Source of the DNA: Thuidium tamariscinum
Taxonomy: Eukaryota; Streptophyta; Bryopsida; Hypnales; Thuidiaceae
Direction of reading: 5' to 3'
NCBI GenBank assembly: GCA_947034885.2
Contig: OX344754.2
Coordinates: forward strand, 2,976,001 to 3,040,000
Length of the DNA stretch: 64,000 nucleotides
Notes under the pieces: generated by a model
Seen by the model: only the letters and a program-made list of their open reading frames with translations
Database searches by the model: none
Told to the model about the DNA's origin: nothing
Shown: positions 25,356 through 39,234 of the stretch, piece by piece
Numbering within the stretch: position 1 is the stretch's first letter
How the letters are laid out: the number at the start of each line of letters is the position of its first letter
Program-made: the position numbers and the translations under genes

Positions 25356-28300
25356 ATACCTTTATAAGTTGAATATTAAATTTTTAATTCAATTTATTTT
25401 AGTTTTATATTAATTAATTATTAATTTAAAAAATTGAGTATTAACCTCAAGCTAATTGAATTCAGTAGTGCTCAAATGAGATATCTGTCTAAATCAAATA
25501 GCTATAGAGTTGGTTACTCTGCCTTAGGGTCTACAGTCTATGGTTATAGGGCCTATACATGGCTGTAGGCGTCACTTGCATGATTTTAGGATATTTTCTT
25601 TATTGTAGTTTTGAGTATTTATTTGCTATGATTTTTCACTTCTTTTTGTATGGTTTTAGGGTCTCTTTTTGAGCAAAAATATAAATTGAACCATCTTTTG
25701 TTGCATGTAGGAATTAACTATGTGAACTTGAAAAATTTGACCATAAGCAAAAGGAAAAATTGACCTCGGTATAATTCTTAATTGCATACTCTTTGCACAT
25801 TGAGAAAATTTGATGTAGAATACAAAATCGCTAGACATTTTGCATAAAATACGATAGGAATAGATTGAATGACCTATTTGACTTAAATATGAAAAGAACT
25901 TAATTAATGAATTATGTGTAGTATTTTTAAAGTATTATCTTATATATGATTAGGTCATAGAAGCATACATTGCATTTAATAAAATTGACCAAAACTAAAT
26001 ATTTGACTTGAATATTTGACCTCCTACTAAAACCCTAGATAAGACTGGAATGTCATACATTGTGTCTACGTGATTGTGTCTCATACATTGGTAATGGAGT
26101 GACAAATAAATTCACAATCTTGGAAAGAAGAGTGTTATTATGCTTTGAGTCCAAAATAAATACCTATATTTGATTATAAAATACAATTCTATTTGAAAAG
26201 TGACAATAGTCATATAAACAATAGATTGAATAAACCTTTTCTATGAAGAACCCCTATACTATTGTTTTCCTTGGTTTTGTGAAAAAAGACAAAATTAAGA
26301 TTACAAAGTATAAGAATTATAATCACTGTGTATTTGAAGACTAATGAAGGATATAAAATTATTGCGATTAAAGTGTCAAAATTTGAACAAGTTTGAGTGT
26401 CACAATTGAGTGTAAATTGTAAACTAATGCAATTAAAATTAATTGGTTGATAGCTACAAATTATAGATTGATATGTATTTAGGTTATGAATTATAATTAA
26501 TTTTTCTTTTGTGTGATTGAAATACATATTAAAGTTTGTTATTGATAATTGCTATAGTCTATTAAAAATTTTAATTATTTGGTAAGAAAATCTTCAAAAT
26601 TAATCAAAGATTATAACTATGAGTACAATTGTATTGCAAGTGAAAATATTTGCAATTTTTTCTTAAATCATAATTTAACAATAATTTGATAGAGCTATTG
26701 CATGATGCATAATTAAGAGTCAAGAATGATACAAAAATTTAAGTTTATTCAAGGCTATAGTATTGAAATATGTGTGATGTGAATAAAAATTGTATGTGGA
26801 ATATAAAGACTATTACTTGACTATTTCTTGACTATTATTTGAATGACTATTAATTGACTATCCCTAGACTATTGCTTTAAAATCAACCATACCATAAGAG
26901 ACTTTCCAATTTATTTATAGTATATGGCGTTTGCATAGTATTGCATTTGTGAGTCTAGTAGTTAACAAATGTATTTATAAATTTTCTATAGGAATTGTAT
27001 ACATAAGGATGCTTCCATATTATTATTCCCTTATAAACCTCAATATTTTATCATTTTCCAAATTTTAGAATATTATTTGTCTACACGTGACCTTAGCTAT
27101 CTAAAACTCTAGTTACCTTGAGTCTTCCTCCAAAGAATCCATTTCATCATATGCTTTTCCAATTGTTTGGTTGTTACTTTCTATACTACATTTTGGCACA
27201 ACTACTAAGGAAGATCTCGGCTAGAGGTGGATAAGATGTGAGTATTAAATGGTAGAATAAGTAGAGAATAGTCAAATTAGTAAGGATAATTGATGATGAA
27301 AAAAACTAGAGTGTTACACCTTAAAGGAATATTTACTTAAATGTGGACCTCTTAAGCAGACTTCTTTAAAAAAAATTAATGAAATAAAAAATAAAAAATC
27401 ATGTAGATTTGTAGTTGTGTGAGAATGAAATCTACTATTGATACTAGTAAGGATCAAATGGCATTATATAGGAAATTTAGTAATGGGATTATAAAAGAGG
27501 TTTTATTTTATGTATTTTAAGAGAATTATACACAAAATAAATCAACTAGTTAGATTCAATAATCATGATATACCAATGGATAAGAAGGTTGAGCCAATAA
27601 ATGAACCTTTTCAAGAAGCTTCTATAAGATCATACTATATAAAAAATCACAATGATTTTTCTTCATAATTCTATTAATTTTATTGGAAATCAATATTTTT
27701 ATTATCATCAAATGTTTTATGGAAAAATAGACCATTTTCAAAAGACTTGTTTTTGAAAACAAAGTTTTTCAAATTCTAGGTAATCAATTTCACCTCTACA
27801 AGTTAATTTTGAACCATAATTTTTAAGAGTAGTACAATTTATAAATTTATTGCAAGTTCAAACTATAAACATATCTAAGTCAATTTAAATGGCAGTGGTT
27901 GTTGATACAATTTTTTATTTTCAATTGTCTAGTGAAAATAAAGATTATAAACCATGTTATTAAAATTTTCATATGAAAATTGCTTGAATAAAAGTGTAGA
28001 ATTGGGTGTAGAATTCTTCACTTAAAGAAAGAAAAATGATCTCATATGTAATAAAGAATTTTGAATTACTATTAATAGTATTAAATATTTATATATATTT
28101 AAACTATTTTATCAATGGATTGAGATGAATTCTCTTTTTCAATGGCACTTCCGAAATCAATTTCTTTTGGGACCTTGTCTTTTTATGACTTTGTATAAAT
28201 TTTTATAAAAGTGCTTATTTTGGATAAGATTTAGCAAAATTTAGGTCAATAGAAATCTTTTAAAGGCTTAGTTATAAAGAAAGGAAAACTACTTTTGAAA

Positions 28301-28974
28301 TTGTTCTTGGACTATTTGATCGTTCAAAATGGAAAATTCAAAACAACTTGTCATTTTAGGGATTCTAAAATGTATGTTGATTGGAATAGAACCTAAGTAA
28401 ATAGAAAAAATTATGTTTTTACCTATGGTACATTAACCAACCTCAAGTCCTTTTGATTCCAAATTTTATTTGTTGAAGAAAAAAACAAAACTTGTAGTAT
28501 ATTTTTGGCCTCATGTGCCCATAATTACTTGAATCTTGGGACATTTTTGATTCAAGGACAATTACGTCATAATGTTTGGTCTTTTATAATCTAAATCTTT
28601 TAGTTTACATGTCAAGTCTAATAATTAAAATTTTATAGACCATTGAATAAGATTCACCTTATGGAAAAGAAGAAGCAATTAAAAGTTCTGTCAATGCCAA
28701 AACTTGAGTTTCCATCCTTTTTTATTGAAGGATTTGATGAAGCTCGAATAAAATTATTAAAAAACTAGGAATCTAGGATTATCTTCATTTTATATGGCCT
28801 CTACTAGATATGTGAAGCTCTCACCAAAAGGAATAGCTGAAATCTTGAAAATACCATTGAGGGGAGGCATCAAAAGATTTAGCATCCCATTCATTCGTTT
28901 TCTTAAGAATGTTTTAAAAAAAATTTAAAATTTAAAAAAAAATATATATATATAAATAAATAAAAAATTTATAA

Positions 28975-29055
<81 letters not shown>

Positions 29056-31714
29056 AAGCAAAATATCCCTATTTACTCTATTACATGTATTTTGGCTTTA
29101 AAAATTAACCTCATTTATACTTTTTCCTAAAACTACTAATTTTTTTCTAAAATAGTTGTTTACAACATTACAACAAAAGAAAATGTATGAGATTTTTGTT
29201 GAAATTAGAACTATATCTTGATAATTAATAGGAGATGACTACCACAGTTTATTATTGTAGAAAAACAAGCAAGTACATTAATTAGTGTAATTTTCTTCTT
29301 CTTCAAATTAGATTCAATAGGCATCATAAATTTTGATTTACTTTAGATATTACTCTTAAACAAAAATGTAATTATAATAATATAAAATTAAACTTTAGGC
29401 CTTCTAAATTATAGAAAAACTATGAAGTTGCTAAGAAGTTACAAACCTCATAAATATTTTTAGGAAGATTTTGTATAATGAAGGAACTTTAAATATTTCA
29501 AAAAATAATATTACTTTTACTAAATGTGTAGAAAAATTATACTTTATATTATTAAGAATTTTTAACTAATAAAGATATCAAAACTATATATTTTACAACA
29601 AACTGTGATTATACTATAATTGAATATTATGTTATTATTTTTTTAAATAAAAACTTATTATAAAAATGATATAATTGTAAAAATTGTTAGTATGTAGTAA
29701 TTATTTTTTCTATAATTAAAAAAATCTACAAATAAAGTCTTGTCTTTAAACTCTTAAGTATTTGTAACATTCAAAGAATTAAAGTCATTCATTATCTTCT
29801 TATGAAATTGAATATGAAAATATCTTTTAAATATCTTTTTTATGCTTGTTGTTACTAGATGTGCCTTTAACAATGAAACATCTCAAGGCTATAATCAAAT
29901 TAAAAATGCCACACTCACATCAATGGGAATTAACAAAAGCAAATTCCTTACACCATAAACTAAAATATGTTATTGTCATGACAATTCTTATGAATGAAAT
30001 AGTATTCTTTATTGGTTGTAAACATGCATAAAATTCTATGTATGAATTATGGAAAATCTATTTTCATTACAAATATAAAATCTTTAGTAGAAAAAAAATT
30101 AGATTTGTTTTGCTTTAAATTTTTAATTGCAAGATTTTCTTTCAAAAGAGTTTTATATGTGTACATAAATATGATAATCATGTATTTAAAAAAAATTTAC
30201 ATTAGGTTGTGTTGATGAGCTTTCTATTTTATTGAGCAAAATATATTTGAAATAAAGCCTTGTATATTGTTTGAATAGAGATTTTGTGAATGTCATTTGA
30301 TTTCTTGTTAGTTTTGTGTTGGCAATTCTTTTTTGAAGTTATCATTAGTTCTTTTGTATTTTGATCAACATGCTTGTAAATTCACAAAATATGAATTATC
30401 AATTCCTTCAAATCCTACTTTTTTCGACCATCACCAACCTTTTTTAATTCCATAAGCTCTTATAAGCTAATTGATGAAATCAATCAACTAAAATATTTTT
30501 GAATAGAAGTTTGTCAAGTTGTTGATGAATTTTTTATTGAAAAGAATCTTCATAAGTATTACATAAATTTATATCAATTTTTTTATTAATTAATTAAATA
30601 TATATATGTTGTGTAAACTTAAACTATTTGACAAAACCTAAGGCAAATAGTATATGGGGATAATTCCACAAGGAAAGACAAATAAGTCTATCGTATTATG
30701 ACTAAGGTCACTTGTTTTGTATTTTGGATACTTATCTATGACATTTTAATTACTAATTTTGGGAATAAATAAAAAAACCCACACTCATGTCAATTTTTCA
30801 TAGTCCATTACCAAATGCTAATATATAAGACACAATGAATGTTATCACTGTCTTACCTAGTGGTTGGTTCGTGTCAATTATTCATGTCAAATTGTCTTGG
30901 GGTGGCCAAATTGTCAATGCATGCACTACCAACGTAATCAAAATGCCAAATTATATATATTTTGAATTACAAGTAAACTTTTAGGGAAATAATTCTTTTA
31001 TTATTTCCATTTTCTTTTACTATATTCTAGTCTACACTGTTCTATGTTATTAGCCTATTTACTAATTTAAATGCGAATATCAAACCAGTAATTTCTATCA
31101 ATTTGTCCATATGCAAAGCATGAAAAGTTTAAATACTTCTCTCATGTATTTGATTTTTTATCTTTTCACCAACCACTTTGGCTACATCTTTCTGTTCCAA
31201 TGTAGCTTTCTTTGAAGTGTCTTTAACATTGTCAACTTGTCATGGACATGGTCTTTGAACCATGTGATTAATCGAACTATTCAGTCTATTTATTTGATAT
31301 TCAAATTTCTTTACTATGGCAATTTGATTTAGCACACTCAAATGCTATCAATTTAGTTTATAAAATTTCTCACAATTTGAATTACCCATCTACAATTTCT
31401 AATTTCTTTTGCCCTTAACAATTAATCCCTTATGAATTTTCAATTAGACTTAATTTATTAAATTCAAAAATGGATCTTTTATAGATGATTTCCATTTGAG
31501 GATATAATAATTGATCAATTAAATATCTTTCTCACAGTGAATTCATTTACAAATCAATTTGTATTTAATCTCACATACAAATTGACTTAATCATATTCTC
31601 CATCAAACCATTTTCTTAATTGGCATATTCATAAATTTAATTAATGAGTGGGAACTAATATTCAAATTGCAATGCTTTACAATCAATTTGTAGTATTAAA
31701 ATATTAATTTTAGA
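25356..31714. other. Long AT-rich intergenic stretch, no gene
   Basis: The longest frame, 105 codons on the - strand at 26210-26527, is Ile/Cys/Tyr-rich with no motif, and all others are shorter. I saw no terminal inverted repeats or LTR pairs in this stretch, but heavy decay would hide them. It includes a (TA)n run described separately. Confidence 0.5.
28978..29050. repeat. (TA)n microsatellite, about 36 units
   Basis: An uninterrupted alternating TA run, preceded by imperfect A/T-rich sequence. It is likely polymorphic in length. Confidence 0.95.
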
Positions 31715-31926
31715 CACTACAAGAGAATGGAGTATTTTAAATATAGTCCGAGAGATAACATTTTAAGTAATGACCTTTATTGGAGACATTAAGTAAGAAA
31801 TAAGTGTCTTTTTAGTAAATTTTTACTAAAAAGACACTTATTTCTTACTTAATGTCTCCAAAAAAGGTCATTACTTAAAATGTTATCTCTAGGACTATAC
31901 TTAAAACACTCCATTCTCTTGTAGTG
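31715..31926. mobile_element. CACTA-ended foldback MITE (D2)
   Basis: A 212-bp, almost loopless hairpin. Both ends read CACTACAAGAGAATGG (right end on the complement). The arms of about 105 bp pair with few mismatches, meeting at 'gtaaatttttac'. The 3-bp direct repeat AGA flanks it (31712-31714, 31927-31929). No coding capacity; CACTA superfamily by ends and target duplication. Confidence 0.85.
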
Positions 31927-32070
31927 AGATTTCTCAAGCACTAAGAATTCAGCTTCCCACCATATTATTAATTCTCACAATCAAAATTATAATTTCAGTC
32001 AATTTGATCAAAAAGTTAAGGATACCCTCCGAGTAAGCAAGGATCTTCAACTGCACATATACTCTCTTGT

Positions 32071-32310
32071 CAATTTGCATTTGCAAACTCAAATTGACTT
32101 GATCAAATGTCCCTAAGTTATGCAATTAGACATACATGCAATTGAATAGGCTGAATCTTCAAAATCAACAATGAGTTTACAGTTTCAAGACAATTTGCAT
32201 TTGCAAACTCAAATTGACTTGATCAAATGTCCCTGAGTTATGCAATTAGACATACATGCAATTGAATAGGCTGAATCTTTAAAATCAACAATGAGTTTAC
32301 AGTTTCAAGA
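32071..32310. repeat. Recent tandem duplication, 120-bp period, two copies
   Basis: 32071-32190 and 32191-32310 are nearly identical; I see two substitutions. Each unit starts CAATTTGCATTTGCAAACTC. The pair stops just before family B copy B2. No coding frame crosses it. Confidence 0.9.
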
Positions 32311-32336
32311 CAACTGGACACACATAAGGTAGGTAC

Positions 32337-32599
32337 ACCCAAAAGCGCCACTTATTCATACTAAGCCTAGTTCATGCTATTAATTAGTTCAAATTTTTAT
32401 GTAGTCTTGTTGGCAAGTGAAAGCATGTTCCAACGCACTAAAGAACGCAGGATTTGGATACCGTATGCAAAAATTATTAATAGTCAAAGTCTGTTTCTGA
32501 AAGTGCCATCTACAGTCTGTGAACATGACTGATTTCGGAAATATATGTGCACTGTAGATGGCGCTTTTAGAAACAGGGCGCTTTTGGATGTACCTACCT
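32337..32599 (+). mobile_element. Family B MITE (B2)
   Basis: A 263-bp element flanked by TA (32335-32336, 32600-32601) with inverted ends AGGTAGGTACACCCAAAAGC. Its interior matches B1 at 7903-8176 closely, including 'gtcttgttggcaagtgaaag'. Its inverted repeats are better matched than those of B1. No coding capacity. Confidence 0.85.
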
Positions 32600-32601
32600 T
32601 A

Positions 32602-33629
32602 GTCAATAGACAATTAAGCATACATATTCCCAACCAAACAATTACACTCAAAATTGAGATAGCCTCTCAGACAATTAGACACATATATCAAGCTTATTAC
32701 AATTTGCTCTCAAGATAATTTGATTGAAATTTGAATTGTCTTTGACCAAAAAATTGTGTTTGAACTTTCAAGAGGTTAATAAATTTAACAATATAGAATT
32801 GAATAAAACCAAGCTTTTTTTGAATCTTCAAGATCTTATACAAAACTTCTTTCATAAATCTAATTGCTAAATTTGATTTGTGACTTTCCAAATCATAAAT
32901 TTACACTAAATGGCAAATTTAATGTTAACTACCAACTTATATTTTTCTAGTCTTAGTGCGCCTTGTTGCTCAAATAGGCCATAATTTGTTTTCAATAGTT
33001 TGTTTGTTAATGCTTAATTAAATTGTGACAAAATTATAGGTCAAGCAATTTTGACATCTCCAATGTACCAAGTGCTATGTTAGTTAGCAAAATATGAACC
33101 AAGCTTTTTGTTTAAAAAAGATTTAGCCTTGGAAGTCAAGTGCATAGAAATTGCCTTGGTAAATTTATTCTTGGGCCTTAGTTGAAGCCTACTTCCGGGT
33201 TTTTTTAGTAGATTTTCAAGAAGAATATAGAATATGTTGATGTTAAGCTTTATATATATGGCTACAAGATACCAAATGCAAGACATCTTCCAAAGGTATC
33301 ATTTTTTTTCTTGTATATAAATAACTTCATGCTTTAATCTATTGATTGTCATTTGCAACTTATTAAGTTATGTACTCTTGAGTTATGGCTACTAATATAG
33401 ATGGATTTTTTTTCTTGAAATACTTATTATAATATTTATTTTATGTCAAGGTAGGCTTAGAAGTTTGGAGACAAATACATCTACAAATGGCCAATTGTGA
33501 AAGCTCCCAATATGTTGTATTAATGGATGATTGTTGAATATTGACTTTTTGTAGATATTTTGTTTAGTTAAATGTTTATTTGGTATTAGAGTAAAGGATT
33601 AAAAACATAATAAGAACCTAAAGATAAAG
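32602..33629. other. AT-rich intergenic DNA
   Basis: Only frames of 64 and 68 codons on the - strand (32697-32891 and 33080-33286), neither with recognisable features. Confidence 0.5.
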
Positions 33630-33632
33630 GTG

Positions 33633-33910
33633 GAAGATTTTGAAAAGCAATTTGGTTTCTACAATCTTTCATTCTACATAGTAGGATTATAAAAATAAGG
33701 ACAATGGATTTTGAAAAAGCAATTTAGCTTTTACGATCTTTCATTCTATATAGCAATATTAAAAAATAAGGATGATGGATTTTGAAAAAACAATTTGGCT
33801 TTTACAATCTTTCATTCTACATAGTAGGATTAAAAAATAAGGACAATGGATTTTGAAAAAGCAATTCGGCTTTTAAGATCTTTCATTCTACACATTATAT
33901 CTTGAAAATT
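33633..33910. repeat. Tandem repeat, 71-bp period, nearly four copies
   Basis: The phrase 'gattttgaaaa' followed by 'gcaattt', then 'tctttcattcta', recurs starting at 33636, 33707, 33778 and 33849, exactly 71 bp apart. Units differ by several substitutions. It lies in non-coding AT-rich DNA. Confidence 0.85.
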
Positions 33911-35513
33911 AAAACAATTGATTTTGAAATGGATCTATTCAAAGAGATGAACTTGAACTTTTAGAATTAAATTACTCTCTTGTTACTTTTAATGATAGTT
34001 TTTAGCTAAAAGTTTTTGGAAGCAAAACATTTGTTAGCTGCCTCAATCCATTGAATGAAAAGATATTGGCATGCACAATTCTATACATAAATTTGTTTAA
34101 TACGTAAATTTATCAATTCATTTTAAAGATATTGTCTTTCTTCTATAGAATGGATATTTGCATTGGATATGATTCAGCACCAATCTATACAAAATGAATA
34201 CCAAGGAAAAAAGAATATTGTCCAATTGAATAAGTGATTTTATTTTTTCATCAAATTAAAAGTACCTCATAAAAATTTAAAATATATATTTTTCTTTTAC
34301 ATAATTACTCTTGAATGACAAAATTAACTTAATTTGCCACACCACTTAGTTTAGTACACATGTACAAAAGCTTGAGTGTGAAATATTTGAATAAATAACA
34401 ATTAATTTCAAATAAAAAAGAACTTATAGATGGTGAGATGGTCAAAGTATTATTGAAATTGACATAATTCTTTATAGAACTTGATATCAAAATCTTGGAG
34501 TGACTAGAGAGGTCAATTTAGATGTTTAAGGTTAAGTTTGGTAAAGCCACTGCTAAAGTTGTTAAAAAAATAATGAACATTATAAAGTTTGGTATTATTA
34601 AGAATTGGTTCAAGGTTCAGGATTTTAGCGTAACTTTATGTGGCATTTTCAATGGTTGATAGAAGCCTATAAGGACTAAAAGCCATAATGCTAAATCTTC
34701 TTGATTATATTTCATTCTATTGAATAACACAATTTAGCAAATTATTTATTTGTAATTAATGAAACTCAAATGGACTAATTTATCATGAAGGTTAAAGTGC
34801 AATGCAAAATTTTGACTTCTAAAACTTTTTACAATTATAAGAAATTTATAACTAAAAGTTTGAGTGTATGTGATTTTTAAGATCCTACAATAGAATTTGA
34901 AATTTTAGTACTATTCATAAAATTGAGAATGATCATATTTTGGTTGAAATTTTAAAATGCCACAATGTTTACTAGTGTGATGGAAATGAAAAGTAATACT
35001 CACATTAGTACCCCAACCTTGCCAATTTGTTAAAAAAAAAGACTTGGCTGATGCTTTCCAATCTCCATCTTGTATTGTTTCATCTCTCCTAAATGGGTTT
35101 GCATTGTTCCTAACAGCAGTTTGTACTCCAAGAAGAAAGCCTTACTTAGTACTTTGAGTGTGTGAATACTCCAAATTCATGATGGTTGCACTGTATTGTT
35201 CCAAGGTGCAAATGCTTACCATGATTGAGGAATATACACCTCAGTCCATAAGACACTAGTTACACACGGTCATTAGAAAAATATGAGAATGACAACACTA
35301 ACAACTGTCAATTGTTTCTCCTTCTTATAATTTAAACATTGTATAGAAACTTCTTCTATGTTCCTAACATCATTCTTGATACATAGGAATAATATCATCC
35401 TTGTCATTTGTATTAATTTCAATTGAGTTCTACAGTTGTTAAAGTGGGAGCATCATTGAACATAGTAAAGTGGATCAAAGCTTGTTTCATTTTTGTTGCC
35501 AAGAGTTGTCGAT
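33911..35513. other. AT-rich intergenic DNA
   Basis: No frame of 60 codons or more and no repeat structure that I could identify. Confidence 0.5.
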
Positions 35514-35900
35514 TCAGCTTGAGTTTCCAACATGTCGATTATCAGGCGACCTCGTGACATTGTGTAGTCTATGACTATATACAATGAGACAGATCAAGAA
35601 CAACGATGGGTAGTTTTGAAGGTAGACAAGGGGTTCTGGGTGAATTTGAGTGCTGCAAGGACAGGACCCGGGGCTTGTAGAATCACAAATCTGGAAGCTG
35701 ACAGTCATTCCATTAGAGGTGCTTGAAAAGCATGCATAAGTTATAGACTTCTGTTTTTGAGTCACTAGATAAAAGAAACCACCACGCCTTGTTTCATCCA
35801 AACCATTGTTAGAAGCGGTGCTTGTGAGACATGCTTTCACTAGACGCAAAATATGTGTAGACCTAGAAGAACATAGCCTAAACACAAGACCTTGCAATTA
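35514..35900 (-). pseudogene. Possible decayed gene fragment of unknown family
   Basis: Base composition is noticeably richer in G+C than its surroundings. The - strand holds a 127-codon open frame with mixed, protein-like composition (several Cys, 'ETRRGGFFYLVTQKQKSITYACF', 'CDSTSPGSCPCST'). In a second phase just upstream, from an ATG near 35910, a hydrophobic leader-like stretch (MDTSNCKVLCLGYVLLGLHI) is visible. Together they could be a frameshifted small secreted or membrane protein gene. I do not recognise the family; chance open frame is the alternative. Confidence 0.25.
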
Positions 35901-36129
35901 CTTGTATCCATCCTATTGTGAACTAGGGGAGGACACTTCTCGTTTTTTAATAACCTACATGCGGCGAAAGATAGGGTACATTTAAATAATCTTGGGTAAA
36001 ATTTATAAGTAATTTATATATAAAATAGGGGACATTAAAAGGGCAAAGTGTTTTAAAAATAAAATAGGGATGATAATATGGCTGATTTTTCCGCTTTATA
36101 GTAAAATAGGGGCTCTTTTAATGTTGCCA

Positions 36130-36888
36130 AGTAATGATTACAAGTAATTGATAGCCTCCCTAAAAATACCCCACCGCCGCACGTGGGTCCCCCAAATACA
36201 CAAAAAGTGTCCTCCCCGGGATTGTGAAGACTTGGTGAGTCCTAGGAGCATTGTTACTATTGTTGTAGCCTACCATCATGAGATAGGAGAAGAGACCCAA
36301 GGATTACAAACCCATGCTGATTTGCGTGACAATGGCATCTACTTTTACAAGTATACATATGTGCCACCCACCACTGGACAATTGAGGGGTGCACTTGAAG
36401 AAATTTCGTTGCCCAATCTGTCATTGCCCAATTTGTCAATTTAGGAGAACTATATGATGAAGAGATTTCACCAAAAGAATAATCTTAAAATCATCTTAAA
36501 TGTTCAAAAGTATCCTTGCAAGGGAGGTCTGTTAGCGCACATGTAGAGGAAAGAGAATAATGATTTTTGAGATTTCCTTTGGTAGAAACATGCCTATCTA
36601 TTATGGAAATAGACCACAAAATTTTCAGCTTTAGATCATTAATTTTGAACACTCCCCAGTACTAAAAACCCCTAAACCACAAAGTGTGACAAATTAGCTT
36701 AATTGAAATTTAATTATAAAATGATTTTTCAAAATTTCTGAAAAACAAGGAATATGATTGTTGTCATATTATACATCTCCAATAAAAATTTCAAATTAAT
36801 CTAGTTTATACTTTAAAAGTTATAGTCAATGACAACTCTATCATTCAAAGTGTGATACAAAATAGTACCGGTCTTTCTTACAATCACC
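36130..36888 (-). mobile_element. Family G non-autonomous DNA transposon (G2), diverged
   Basis: Reverse-complement counterpart of 3064-3790. The terminus 'ggtctttcttacaatcacc' ends at 36888; matching interior words are 'tttgaaatttttattg', 'aatttgtcacactttg', 'ttagggg/ttttagtact' and 'attattcttttggtgaaatc'. The far end near 36130 is a weak match to the family terminus. The 98-codon + strand frame at 36148-36444 lies inside it and is not considered a gene. Confidence 0.5.
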
Positions 36889-37909
36889 CATATGTAAGAC
36901 TTAGAGTAAATCTTTGTTTTAAGGGTAGGTGAATTTTAAGGAAAAAAACTTAGAGGCCTCCCTAATAGAGTAAAGCATTAAAGGTTGAAACTAGTGTATC
37001 AGGGTAAAGATGTTTATCTTATCGTAAGTGCTAGAGGAAATATTAAATAATGTAATATAAAGTGAATGACAAAGTAAGTTAAAAGTGTAGAAAAATGGAT
37101 TTGAAGCATTTAACTTCCTGTAGGATGGATTCTTGTAAAGAATTGACTACATATATATGTACATCTTCTAATATTCAATTTCCTTTCTTTTTATTACATT
37201 TCTTAATAAACTAGTGTTGCTGTAGTGATGATGTATGTAGAAAGAATCGTACTCCTAAAGTTCCAAAGTCTTCCAAGAAATTTTTGAATTTTGGATGGGC
37301 TTCTATTACTACAATTTTTGATATGATTTCTTGTCCTTTTAAAAAAAAAAAAAAAGTTGTATTATCTTTTTTGGAACATAATTTTTATTTCAATCTATAT
37401 TGGAAGCAAAAGTTATTTTGTGGTAAGTTCAAAAAATTGTTCAAGACATAGTATAAAAATATTTTGTCTACATGTGAAAATTGGATTCATTCTATTTGGA
37501 CTAGTGAATGGACAATCTTGTTTTTTAGGCAATCTGTATATTTCCTTAAAAAATATATTATAGAATGTAATTTTGAATGCAATTTCTACAATTTTCTTAG
37601 AAAAATTATTAGATGCGCTTAAACTTACTTGCTAAAACAATTTTATTGTTAGAATTATGTGTTTCAATTCCATTATAGAGCTATTGATAATTTATTTATT
37701 TTCTTCAATTGGTATTTTTTTCTACTTAACCATTTTTCTTAAATAATGAAAATCAAGTGTTTTTTGCAAAAAAAATTCTTAATTCTTACCTCAAACATTT
37801 AAGATTTAAAAAAATATAAACAAAGTAGTGTAAATATTATAACTTAAGAAGATTCAAAGCCAAAAATCTTGTTGAGCAAAGTGCTAAGAAATTTGTTTTC
37901 TTTGCTTTA
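36889..37909. other. AT-rich intergenic DNA
   Basis: Nothing coding recognised; a 68-codon frame at 37357-37563 is without features. A poly-A run of 14 lies at about 37341. Confidence 0.5.
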
Positions 37910-38833
37910 ACTTCTAAAGGTCCGCAACTATGTTTCCACCAAAACCACTCCAAAATTGCCATTTCTAGGATAACTATCAAATTTTAGAAAAAAAACATTT
38001 TTGGAATACTATATCATAGGATCTTTTAGTGCACTAGTTTGAGAGGATAAAGAAAAAATTTCAGAAAATTCCGCCATGTAGATTGCAAGATATTAGTGTT
38101 TATAGTTACAAAAATCATTATTTTACCATTGCAAAAATTTGGGCAGCTGCACTTCAGACGGCCATATTTGTATGAAAAAATGTCAAAAATGGTTGTAACT
38201 CTTTGAATATATTGTTCAATTCAAGTCTTTTACATGCTTGAAAATTTTCAAATCATTTGGAATTGTACAACATATACAAAAAGAAAAATAATTAGAAAGA
38301 AGTAGAGAATGATTCAAAATACTAAATTGTTAAGAATTTATTTTTGAAATTGAAGCGTGCCAATCCAATGGTTCAAATGTTGTAATAAAAAAATTTCATT
38401 TAAAATTTTTATTTTTTTCCAAAAATATTAAAAATTGAGTAAAATAAAGGACTTCAAGGTTTATTTTAGAGTTGAGAGTTCATAATTACCTGCAAACTAA
38501 AACTCTTCATAACTTTTGACTCATTAATCCAAATGGAATGATTCAAAACTTTCCACATATATATAAATCTATGAAATCAATTTCAAATTTTTATTTACAA
38601 AAAAAGTGATTTTTTTTACCTACCCGAACTGCCCGAGTTGAGAAAGAAACAACATATTATGCAATAACTTTTTAACCATGTAGTCAAAAGTCACAAAATT
38701 TGTTGGGCTTTAAAGATATTCCTTGTCCACACCTTCTATTAAACTTTGGTCCCAAAATATGAAAATCTCTAGTCACACGTACCTACCCAGAATTTCTATA
38801 TTGCCAAAAAAGGCACTTTGGTCTTTTAGGAGT
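37910..38833 (-). mobile_element. Family A non-autonomous DNA transposon (A3), inverted
   Basis: A 924-bp element in reverse orientation. Ends ACTTCTAAAGG and TTTTAGGAGT are worn versions of the family's ACCCCTAAA terminus, flanked by TA at 37908-37909 and 38834-38835. Interior blocks 'gggcagctgcacttcag', 'acccgaactgcccgagttg' and 'ttgttgggctttaaagatat' are reverse complements of those in the 44-kb copy. Confidence 0.7.
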
Positions 38834-39234
38834 TAAATCTAAATATGTTATAAGCTACGCAGTCAATGCTTTTGAAATTCCTTCTACACATTTTTGTTAT
38901 GTTTTAGTGCATAATTCTATGATTAAATATGATTTTTTTACATTTCTTTTTTCTCTTTGCAATAGAAATGATAATTTTGAGTGTTGTTGATGAGAGAAAG
39001 GCTATTGAACTTTTTGGAGTTAGGGATTGAAAGAAGAGGTGAAAGAACAAGTGATTGCATGTGTGTCCATGTACATGAAATGATGAATGGATTATAATAA
39101 AGAAATTGAAGTTATGCAAGAGAGACATAAGATATAAGGTTTTTCTAAGCTTGACTTACTAGGATATTATTGCATTGTATTGAATACTATGTTGTAAAGC
39201 CATTTGTTTTGATGACTTACGTTATTATCTATTA

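Noticed and set aside
28978-29050. Long alternating TA run as a possible regulatory or origin element
   Set aside because: A simple microsatellite explains it, and a similar run sits inside family A copy A4.
32071-32310. Repeated units as a CRISPR-like array
   Set aside because: There are only two adjacent units without spacers, in a plant-like nuclear context; it is a tandem duplication.
36148-36444. 98-codon + strand frame with a mixed amino-acid composition
   Set aside because: It lies within the family G copy on the opposite strand and has no recognisable domain.
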